46,794 bases of DNA from NCBI GenBank assembly GCA_947446925.1, contig CANFHU010000021.1, positions 1 through 46,794 on the forward strand. The letters are read 5' to 3'. Shown here one piece after another: positions 1 through 6,571 of the stretch. The DNA comes from Flavobacteriia bacterium. Lineage in GTDB: Bacteria; Bacteroidota; Bacteroidia; Flavobacteriales_D; Crocinitomicaceae. The first letter of the stretch is position 1. Each line of letters begins with the position of its first letter. Made by a program: the position numbers and the translations under genes. Under the pieces are notes generated by a model. That model did not search any database. It saw nothing but the letters and a program-made list of their open reading frames with translations, and was not told the DNA's origin.

Positions 1-299
1 AAAGACCTTTGTCGCTGAAAAAGCATCGGCTTTTATTGCGAAACGTTTGCTACAAAAACAAAACTCGTCGCCTTTCAGGACTCCTCAGACAGTTGTTTTT
101 GTTACGCTACCTTATTCGCTAAAAGCACGATTTACTTTTTCTAGGCGACATGTTTTGCGACGCTGAAATATGTTTAGGTTGTATTCAACCGCTTTTTATG
201 GGGAGGATTGTTTCGCTTTGCGAAACGGAGGGAATTCTGGTTTGCAATTTTAACTTTTTTATTTACATACATAATTTTCTTAGGTATATATAAAATAAA
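1..299. other. Gene-free left edge
   Basis: I see no convincing coding sequence here. There is a short GC-richer hairpin, GTTTCGC/GCGAAAC with a 3-nt loop, at 210-226. It is flanked by purine-rich GGGGAGGA and GGAGGG segments, which recall the CCCTCCT/AGGAGGG element found at 2.6 and 13.2 kb. The last 60 bases are AT-rich and carry the promoter of the next gene. Confidence 0.5.
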
Positions 300-302
300 G
301 TG

Positions 303-310
303 TATATTTG
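303..310 (+). promoter_or_regulatory. Putative -7 promoter box of padR
   Basis: TATATTTG fits the Bacteroidota -7 consensus TAnnTTTG. It ends only 4 nt before the preferred ATG at 315, so the transcript would be leaderless or nearly so. No clear -33 TTTG is visible at the usual distance. Confidence 0.5.
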
Positions 311-314
311 TATC

Positions 315-653
315 ATGTATTCATCAGAACTTATCAAAGGGACTTTAAAAACGATCATTTTAAAGTTATTGTCGGACTCGAACGAAATGTATGGCTATGA
401 GCTTACACAGCGAGTAAAAGAACTTACAGGTGGAAAAATTCAATTGACCGAAGGTGCATTGTATCCTACATTGCATGCATTAGAGGCGCAAGGGGTTTTG
501 TCTACCAATGTGGTAAATGTAGGGAACCGCATTCGAAAGTATTATTCTATTACTCCAACGGGAAAGCAGTTAGCTAATGATAAAGTAAATGAATACGCTG
601 ATTTCATCCAAACGATGACTTTTCTTCTAGGTTTAAAACCTAACATGGGATAA
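315..653 (+). CDS. PadR-family transcriptional regulator
   Basis: A 112-residue winged-helix regulator. The start MYSSELIKGTLKTIILKLL, then MYGYEL, then EGALYPTLHALE and a basic wing with RKYYSIT are hallmarks of the small (PadR-s1) family, which usually runs to about 105-115 residues. It would bind DNA as a dimer and typically represses its own operon. I chose ATG 315 over a GTG at 300 because PadR proteins begin with M(Y/F)xxELxKGTL and the GTG lies before the promoter box. The stop is followed one base later by the ATG of the next gene, so the two are almost certainly co-transcribed. In this family the ligand or partner is often the neighbouring membrane protein. The signal sensed is unknown. 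Confidence 0.9.
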   Translation: MYSSELIKGTLKTIILKLLSDSNEMYGYELTQRVKELTGGKIQLTEGALYPTLHALEAQGVLSTNVVNVGNRIRKYYSITPTGKQLANDKVNEYADFIQTMTFLLGLKPNMG

Positions 654-654
654 G

Positions 655-1899
655 ATGTATGTGTTAGATAAATCTCAGGTGGATTATATCCTCAGTGACA
701 TTAGACGTAATGGCATTGAGGCAGAGGAGCTGCAGTTAAACCTCTTGGATCACATCTGTTGTGTTGTTGAGAATGAGATGTCGCCCGACATGAGTTTTGA
801 AGCGGTTTATGCAAGTGTATTGCCTCGTTTTTTTAAACATCAGTTACGGGAAATTCAAGAAGAAACAAATTTATTATTAACATTTAAAAATTATTACGCC
901 ATGAAAAAAGTGATGATTAACAGTGGTTTATTTACTGCTTTAACGTTTATAGTTGGATCTATTTTAAAAATAGGTCATTTACCGGGAAGTGCTCTACTGT
1001 TAGTATTAGCAATTACTTGTTTAAGTTTTGTCTTTTTGCCACTCTTTTTTTTATTAAAATCAAAAGAGGAAAAAGTCAAAAGCGCCAAAGTGATATTGGG
1101 GACAGGCGTTGTTTTTGGCATCCTGTTTTGCATGTCGACCTTGTTTAAAATTATGCATTGGCCTTATGCAGACTTAATGTGGTTGTTTGCTTTAGGGATA
1201 TTATTCTTTGTTTTTTTACCGCTATTTTTCTTTACAGGAATTCGTAAGGCTGAAACAAAAATGAATACGATTTTGGCTTCTATTATGATTTTAACTGTGG
1301 GAGGATTATTGTTTACATTGACTGATTTACGCGCGAATGTTAACAAAGAGAGTTCTGTTGAAGTTGCAGATCTTTCATTGCATAATTGTTTAGAGCGAGC
1401 AACTTTGACGAATGAGAATCGATATCAACAAGGTAAAACGGATTCTGTTCAGTTGAAAAATGAAGCGTTAAAAAAAGAAGTAAGGACTGTTATCAAACAG
1501 ATAACTGCTGTTAAGCAAGGTTTGTTTACTTATTTATCGGAAGGACAACTAGTTTCGGAAGCAGGTTTACTTAAACGTTATAAAGGAGATTTTCAAGGAG
1601 TTTCAAGGTATTTCTTTCAAGAAACAAACATGCATCCAGAAGAGGATAAATTGAAGTCTACTTTGCCAACCTTAAAATTGGCGTTACAAAAATTTAAAAC
1701 TTATGTTGAAGGTACATATTCCAAAGATGTTGCAGCTATTTTAGATTTAGAAGTAGGTAGTAAATTATATAAATCTGGATTAAAGCAAGTTTCTTGGGAG
1801 TATTTATATTTCAATGCGGTCCCTTTTGAAGTTGCAATTAGAAATTTAGATCAACTACAATTAGAAATTAGAATAATTGAATCTGCTTGTATTCAGTAA
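655..1899 (+). CDS. PadR-linked membrane protein with duplicated GldL-like helices
   Basis: A 414-residue protein in an operon with the PadR gene. Residues 1-75 are soluble and include LDHICCVVENEM, reminiscent in layout of the HAAS domains that partner PadR proteins in other phyla. Residues 90-134 and 148-193 are an internal duplication. Each copy is two transmembrane helices around a short turn, KIGHLPG in the first and KIMHWPY in the second, and both end in VFLPLFF. The turn resembles the FKIxHWPG signature of gliding-motility protein GldL. A fifth helix spans about 205-224. Residues 225-414 are probably periplasmic and helical, with some resemblance to the N-terminal region of GldM. The function is unknown. 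It may be a membrane sensor or an effector controlled by the PadR protein. Confidence 0.8.
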   Translation: MYVLDKSQVDYILSDIRRNGIEAEELQLNLLDHICCVVENEMSPDMSFEAVYASVLPRFFKHQLREIQEETNLLLTFKNYYAMKKVMINSGLFTALTFIVGSILKIGHLPGSALLLVLAITCLSFVFLPLFFLLKSKEEKVKSAKVILGTGVVFGILFCMSTLFKIMHWPYADLMWLFALGILFFVFLPLFFFTGIRKAETKMNTILASIMILTVGGLLFTLTDLRANVNKESSVEVADLSLHNCLERATLTNENRYQQGKTDSVQLKNEALKKEVRTVIKQITAVKQGLFTYLSEGQLVSEAGLLKRYKGDFQGVSRYFFQETNMHPEEDKLKSTLPTLKLALQKFKTYVEGTYSKDVAAILDLEVGSKLYKSGLKQVSWEYLYFNAVPFEVAIRNLDQLQLEIRIIESACIQ

Positions 1900-1946
1900 A
1901 AGAATTTAATACTTCTTTTAGAAGAACCTTTAGGTTTTTGAATAAA

Positions 1947-1981
1947 AAAAATAGGCTGTCTAGAAAAGACAGCCTATTTTT
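1947..1981. terminator. Bidirectional terminator
   Basis: The inverted repeat AAAATAGGCTGTCT / AGACAGCCTATTTT has a 5-nt loop and runs of A and T on the two sides, so it can terminate both strands. It lies between the convergent PadR operon and ndk. Confidence 0.85.
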
Positions 1982-2000
1982 GATATAATTATCTAAATAA

Positions 2001-2420
2001 TTAGAAAATCTCGTTAGCAGCGAAGTGGAATACACCTTCTCTTGCAGCGCTCTCATCTGAATCAGATCCGTGAACAGCGTTACGTCCTTTGCTTTCAGCG
2101 TATAATTTACGGATTGTACCTTCGGCAGCTTCTGCTGGGTCTGTAGCACCGATTAATGCTCTGAAGTCAGCAACTGCATTGTCTTTTTCTAAGATCGCAG
2201 CGATGATTGGTCCAGAAGTCATATATTCTACTAATTCACCATAGAAAGGTCTTTCAGCGTGCTCGATATAGAATTCTTTTGCTTGAGCTTCCGTCAAAAC
2301 AGTAAATTTCATTGCTTTGATTTGAAAACCTTTACTTAAGATAAGGTCGATAATTTTACCAGCATTTCCGCTTTCTATAGCGTCTGGTTTTAACATTGTA
2401 AATGTTCTGTTAGTTGCCAT
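2001..2420 (-). CDS. ndk: Nucleoside diphosphate kinase
   Basis: A 139-residue cytosolic enzyme that moves the gamma phosphate of ATP to other (d)NDPs through a phosphohistidine. It begins [16 protein letters not shown] with the nucleotide-contacting lysine K11. It contains [15 protein letters not shown] and ends with [17 protein letters not shown], where H117 is the phosphorylated histidine. The length matches bacterial Ndk (about 138-143). An upstream in-frame ATG at 2492 would add 24 residues absent from the family, so ATG 2420 is used. A promoter box lies 17 nt upstream of that start. The gene is monocistronic and ends at a shared bidirectional terminator. Confidence 0.96.
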   Translation of the reverse strand: MATNRTFTMLKPDAIESGNAGKIIDLILSKGFQIKAMKFTVLTEAQAKEFYIEHAERPFYGELVEYMTSGPIIAAILEKDNAVADFRALIGATDPAEAAEGTIRKLYAESKGRNAVHGSDSDESAAREGVFHFAANEIF

Positions 2421-2437
2421 TTTTATAATTTTTTTGA

Positions 2438-2445
2438 CAAATATA
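2438..2445 (-). promoter_or_regulatory. Putative -7 promoter box of ndk
   Basis: On the minus strand this reads TATATTTG, matching TAnnTTTG, 17 nt before the ndk start. It supports ATG 2420 as the true start. Confidence 0.5.
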
Positions 2446-2585
2446 GGTAGAAAATAGGGACTTACTTTTTTTGCAGCAAAAAAAGTTAACAATACCTATC
2501 GTCTTCGTTCTAATACCTTAATTTAATGTTGTATATGTATGAAAAAGGTTAATTTTGTAGACTATAAATAATAATTATCACCTTC

Positions 2586-2631
2586 CTCAATCCCTCCTCC
2601 CTTCGACATGCTCAGGGTAAACAAGGAGGGA
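2586..2631. repeat. CCCTCCT/AGGAGGG hairpin interrupted by a TTCGACATGCTCAGGG unit
   Basis: The outer arms CCCTCCT (2592-2598) and AGGAGGG (2624-2630), with the preceding CTCAAT, match the element at 13206-13230. There the arms are separated by only CA. Here the loop holds a copy of the TTCGACAGGCTCAGGG-type repeat seen elsewhere in the window. The 3' arm lies just before the ZIP gene start and could double as a ribosome-binding site. Confidence 0.7.
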
Positions 2632-2635
2632 AGAT

Positions 2636-3466
2636 ATGATTATGAAAGAAATAGAAAATTATTTTAGTTCGATTGATCCTACCTATGCTGCGTTGTTAGC
2701 GACAACGTTCACATGGTTATTAACAGCGATGGGTGCTTCGTTGGTTTTTTTCTTCAAGACGATGCATCGCGCAGTATTGGATGCTATGTTAGGTTTTACT
2801 GGTGGAGTTATGGTTGCTGCCAGTTTTTGGTCGTTATTGAATCCTGCGATTGAAATGTCTGAAAAGATGTATCCTACGATGAAATGGATGCCGGCAGCGG
2901 TTGGTTTTGCGTTAGGTGCTATGTTTTTATTTGGGTTGGATAAGGTGATGCCACATTTGCATTTGAATTTTCAGGAAAATGAGAAAGAAGGAGCGAAGAC
3001 TCAGTTACACAAATCCATTTTATTGGTATTAGCGATAACCTTACATAATATTCCGGAAGGTTTAGCTGTAGGTGTCTTGTTTGGTGCAGCATCCTTAGGG
3101 ATTGACGGTGCCACGATACCTGCTGCGATTGCATTAGCGATTGGAATTGGAATTCAAAATTTCCCAGAAGGATTTGCGGTTGCGATGCCTTTGCGAAGAA
3201 TTGGGATGAGTCGTAGAAAAAGTTTTTGGTACGGACAATTATCTGCTATTGTGGAGCCTATTGCTGGGGTAATTGGTGCGCTAGCGGTTGTTTATATGCA
3301 ACCTATTTTACCATTTGCATTGGCATTTGCTGCTGGAGCTATGATTTATGTGGTTGTAGAGGAGGTGATACCGGAGACGCAACGGGATAAATATACGGAC
3401 ATTGCAGTTCTTGGATTTATTGGTGGTTTCTTGGTGATGATGATTTTGGATGTTGCTTTGGGGTAG
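2636..3466 (+). CDS. ZIP-family divalent metal transporter
   Basis: A 276-residue inner-membrane protein with about eight hydrophobic helices, of the GufA/ZupT-like branch of the ZIP family (zinc, perhaps also iron or manganese import). The binuclear metal site is visible: helix 4 carries LHNIPEGLAVG and helix 5 carries QNFPEGFAVAMPL, followed by SAIVEPIAGVIGA. The loop between helices 3 and 4 holds a short histidine pair, MPHLHLN. The start may be ATG 2636 or ATG 2642 (MKEIENYF); both follow AGGAGGG. No regulator or binding protein is adjacent, so its physiological metal cannot be stated from context. Confidence 0.9.
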   Translation: MIMKEIENYFSSIDPTYAALLATTFTWLLTAMGASLVFFFKTMHRAVLDAMLGFTGGVMVAASFWSLLNPAIEMSEKMYPTMKWMPAAVGFALGAMFLFGLDKVMPHLHLNFQENEKEGAKTQLHKSILLVLAITLHNIPEGLAVGVLFGAASLGIDGATIPAAIALAIGIGIQNFPEGFAVAMPLRRIGMSRRKSFWYGQLSAIVEPIAGVIGALAVVYMQPILPFALAFAAGAMIYVVVEEVIPETQRDKYTDIAVLGFIGGFLVMMILDVALG

Positions 3467-3775
3467 TAGGATTGAAAGATTAGCAGATTGCAAATTAGCA
3501 GATTGTAGCCCTTCGACACATTTCGACACATTTCGATAAGCTCAATGGGGATAGTTCAGGGTAAAAAAATCAGGGTATAAATTTCATAAAAAGTCTTCTG
3601 GAGTAGAATTTAATTTTCTAGTTCAATTTTATGTTTTTGTGTAAAAAAAAGGTAGTATACAACTTGAATATTTACATTAAATAAAATGCTTTTATAAATT
3701 CATACTGAAAGTAATGAATGAAATTTGCTAAAGTTTTTATTTAAATAGTTTTTGAAGTGATTTGTAAGGAGATAA
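3467..3775. other. Intergenic region with degraded repeats
   Basis: No gene is seen. Positions 3473-3507 carry direct repeats of ATTAGCAGATTG, a theme also found near 29.0 kb. From 3510 a decayed TTCGACA...CTCAGGGT-type unit is present with an internal duplication of CACATTTCGA. The rest is AT-rich and featureless. Confidence 0.6.
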
Positions 3776-4834
3776 TTAACTTCTTTCTTTGTTGTTTTGG
3801 GGTGTTTTGTTTGATGGTTGTGTGATGAAAAAAGTTTCACTGTCGGTTACGAATTGGTTCATGGTTCTGTCAAAATGTTTGTTTAACACTGCTTCTAGTT
3901 GACCTTCGTTCGAATAGTTATAACTGATTTCTTGCGCATTTTCATCGATTTGAAACCTCTTGTTTTTATTGTTCCAAAAGGTTTGTGTCGTTTGAATAAT
4001 GTGGTTAGTTTGATCCAATACATGGGATATTTGGTACACTTTTTCCCATTCCTTTTTTTGTGAAGTATTAACAACGAATCCAATTTGTCCGATTAAAATA
4101 TTGTTGTTTGAATAGATTAATGAATCTTTGGTTGATTTTTGCCAGTTAGTTTCTTTCTCCCATACGAAATTCGTACTTGTTTCGCACATGTTATTATTAT
4201 AGGAGTAAACTGTTTTAGAAACTAATTGAAACTGATTTTTTTCATCATCCCACGTGTGGTTTGTTTTACTTATGCAGTTATTATTTTTGTATTGGAAAGT
4301 GAATTTTTGACAACCAATATTCGTCCATTGCATTTCTGACCAAATAAATCCAATTTCAGCTGTTTTGTATTTGTTTTGGTCGTATTTGATTTCCCATTTT
4401 GCTAATTTATTCCAACCAGTCGTCTCCATGATGTCGTAACGGATAGTTTGTAAGCTATCCCAAGGATTGTATGTGAAAATTGCCTGCTTAAAAGGTTTTA
4501 TATTCCAATTATTAGTAGTATCATTCCATTGGTAATACAATTCGTTGATGATTTGATTTTTTGTATTGTAGGTGAATTTGGTTTGAATTGAAGGTGTAGA
4601 TGTATTTGTAAATACAGCAGCACTTTCCTTATTTCCATTTTGATTATAGGTAAAAACAATCGAATCGCTAACTAACCACGTTTTTTGTAAAGGATCAAAA
4701 TTTCTATATAATTCACAGAAAACTTTTGGGTTTGTTGTATTTTCTTGTGCATACATATAGCAAGCATAATTTCCGACAAAAAATAATAGGAGGATTAGAA
4801 TTTTGCTGTTCATAGAATTTCTTTTGCTATTCAT
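3776..4834 (-). CDS. Secreted protein with W/Y-rich repeats
   Basis: A 352-residue protein of unknown function. A signal peptide, MNSKILILLLFFVGNYACYMYA, is followed by QEN. The body is built from degenerate repeats of roughly 35 residues with spaced tryptophans and a YxxN turn, for example FVWEKETNW and HTWDDEKNQ. The layout resembles beta-rich surface or exported proteins of Bacteroidota. I see no type IX sorting domain at the C-terminus. Two starts are possible: ATG 4834 (MNSKRNSMNSK) and ATG 4813 (MNSKILILL). The second gives the more typical signal peptide, but the upstream one has a TAACTTTA box close to it. It is transcribed alone. Confidence 0.75.
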   Translation of the reverse strand: MNSKRNSMNSKILILLLFFVGNYACYMYAQENTTNPKVFCELYRNFDPLQKTWLVSDSIVFTYNQNGNKESAAVFTNTSTPSIQTKFTYNTKNQIINELYYQWNDTTNNWNIKPFKQAIFTYNPWDSLQTIRYDIMETTGWNKLAKWEIKYDQNKYKTAEIGFIWSEMQWTNIGCQKFTFQYKNNNCISKTNHTWDDEKNQFQLVSKTVYSYNNNMCETSTNFVWEKETNWQKSTKDSLIYSNNNILIGQIGFVVNTSQKKEWEKVYQISHVLDQTNHIIQTTQTFWNNKNKRFQIDENAQEISYNYSNEGQLEAVLNKHFDRTMNQFVTDSETFFITQPSNKTPQNNKERS

Positions 4835-5098
4835 ATTAAAGTTACGGATAGTATAAAAAGATAAAATTTAACTTTTGAATAGTTGTTCACTTTGCATTGT
4901 TTATTTATCTATGGATGTCGAAATAACTTGAATAACGTCTTGTTTAATGTTATATTATTTTTTGTTTTTATAAAATTGAAATATGATTATACCATCAACT
5001 AAACTGGGTATTCTGTTGGCGCTAGTTCTTTTTTTTACTGAGGTATATCATATTTTAGTTTTTTTTTTCGTTGTAATCTTGCAGTATAATTCAATACT
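4835..5098. other. Divergent promoter region
   Basis: An AT-rich spacer between the minus-strand secreted protein and hemN. A weak -7-like box, TAATCTTG, lies about 20 nt before the hemN start. A 43-codon hydrophobic reading frame begins at 4983 and runs into hemN, but it has no supporting features. Confidence 0.4.
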
Positions 5099-6451
5099 AT
5101 GTCACACACTTTGATTCAAAAATATAACGTACCAGGTCCAAGGTATACCTCTTATCCAACGGTTCCGTTCTGGAAAAATGCTACTTTAACGGAAAAGGCA
5201 TGGTTGGATACAGTTCATTTTAATTATAAAACATTCGCTTCGAACGAAATCAGTCTATATATTCACTTACCTTTTTGCGAAAGTTTATGCACTTTTTGTG
5301 GTTGTCATAAACGAATTACCAAAAATCATGCGGTAGAATCACCTTATATTGATGCAGTTATAGCAGAATGGAAAATCTATTTATCCAAACTAGATTTTAT
5401 TCCCGTAATACGAGAGTTACATTTAGGTGGTGGTACCCCAACTTTTTTTAGTCCTAGTGAATTAAAACGATTAATATCTTCCTTAGTTTCCATGGCTTCC
5501 GTACATCCAAGCGCATTTGAATTTAGTTTTGAAGCACATCCGAATAATACTTCGGATGCGCATTTGGAAGTGTTATTTGGGCTTGGTTTTAAACGTTTGA
5601 GTTTGGGGATTCAAGATTATAGTCCAACCGTTCAGCAAGCGATACACCGAATACAACCTTTTGATACCGTTGCCAAAGTACATGCCAAAGCAAAAGAAGT
5701 TGGTTATACATCGATTAGTCATGATTTAGTTTTTGGATTGCCTAAACAAACCCTGTCTGATATTCGGGATACCGTTTCTAAAACATTATTGCTTTTACCA
5801 GATCGTATTTCCTTATATAGTTATGCGCACGTGCCATGGATAAAGGGAGTTGGTCAACGAGGTTATGACGAAAATGATTTACCTCAAGATTCGGAAAAAC
5901 GAGCATTGTACGAAGTTGCAAAATCTTTGTTAGAGGAGGCAGGTTATTTGGAAGTAGGCATGGATCATTTTGCATTACCGCATGATTCACTAGCTATAGC
6001 GATGAAAAACAAAACATTACATCGAAATTTTATGGGGTATACTACTCAGGATACATCGATGTTGCTAGGTTTAGGAATGTCTTCTATTTCAGATAGTTGG
6101 TTTGGTTTTGCGCAAAATGAAAAAAACGTGGAAGATTACCAAGAACGCGTCAATCGTGGTGAATTACCTGTATTTCGCGGCCATATATTATCTCCAGAGG
6201 AATTACTAATTCGTCGTCATATTTTGGATTTGATGTGTCATTTTGCAACTGTAGTAAATGATAAGACGTTTTTAGAGGAAATAAAAGTTAGATTGCGAGA
6301 GATGGAAGCAGATGGATTGGTTGTTTTTGATGGGAATAAGTTACTAATAACAGAAGCGGGAATTCCATTTGTTCGTAATGCATGTATGGCATTTGATAAG
6401 GATTTGCAAGGGGGGGGGGGACGAGAAAGGATGTTTTCGAAGACGGTGTGA
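5099..6451 (+). CDS. hemN: Oxygen-independent coproporphyrinogen III dehydrogenase
   Basis: A 450-residue radical SAM enzyme that oxidatively decarboxylates two propionates of coproporphyrinogen III to give protoporphyrinogen IX without oxygen. It provides haem when oxygen is low, which fits the neighbouring cbb3 oxidase genes. The [4Fe-4S] motif CxxxCxxCxC is C60, C64, C67 and C69 in PFCESLCTFCGCHK. It is followed by LHLGGGTPTF for SAM binding and SLGIQDYSPTVQQAIHRIQ, typical of HemN. The start at ATG 5099 gives MSHTLIQKYNVPGPRYTSYPT, the normal family N-terminus. Length is normal (E. coli 457). The last codons read through an 11-G homopolymer at 6410-6420, giving GGGGRERMFSKTV, which is not a family feature. 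Confidence 0.95.
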   Translation: MSHTLIQKYNVPGPRYTSYPTVPFWKNATLTEKAWLDTVHFNYKTFASNEISLYIHLPFCESLCTFCGCHKRITKNHAVESPYIDAVIAEWKIYLSKLDFIPVIRELHLGGGTPTFFSPSELKRLISSLVSMASVHPSAFEFSFEAHPNNTSDAHLEVLFGLGFKRLSLGIQDYSPTVQQAIHRIQPFDTVAKVHAKAKEVGYTSISHDLVFGLPKQTLSDIRDTVSKTLLLLPDRISLYSYAHVPWIKGVGQRGYDENDLPQDSEKRALYEVAKSLLEEAGYLEVGMDHFALPHDSLAIAMKNKTLHRNFMGYTTQDTSMLLGLGMSSISDSWFGFAQNEKNVEDYQERVNRGELPVFRGHILSPEELLIRRHILDLMCHFATVVNDKTFLEEIKVRLREMEADGLVVFDGNKLLITEAGIPFVRNACMAFDKDLQGGGGRERMFSKTV

Positions 6452-6480
6452 GCTTTCTTCACACAGTTTTAGAAAACATT

Positions 6481-6557
6481 GGTCGCGATTCATCGCGACC
6501 GTGAATAAATCGGGTGAATAAATCGGGTGAATCAATCGGGTGAATCGCGATTCACCC
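6481..6557. repeat. Palindrome cluster between hemN and the copper ATPase
   Basis: It starts with a hairpin GGTCGCGATTCATCGCGACC (6481-6500). Two 13-bp units CGGGTGAATAAAT / CGGGTGAATCAAT follow, and the perfect palindrome GGGTGAATCGCGATTCACCC closes it at 6538-6557. The same 20-mer recurs at 32.0-32.1 and 33.4 kb. No T-run follows, so it is not an ordinary intrinsic terminator. Confidence 0.9.
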
Positions 6558-6571
6558 TAACTTAAATAGAT

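Noticed and set aside
300-314. GTG at 300 as the start of the PadR gene
   Set aside because: It lies upstream of the TATATTTG box and adds MYICI, which is not part of the family. ATG 315 fits better.
4983-5114. A 43-codon hydrophobic reading frame (MIIPSTKLGILLALVLFF...) just upstream of and overlapping hemN
   Set aside because: It has no start signal, runs into hemN in another frame, and owes its hydrophobicity to T-rich promoter DNA.
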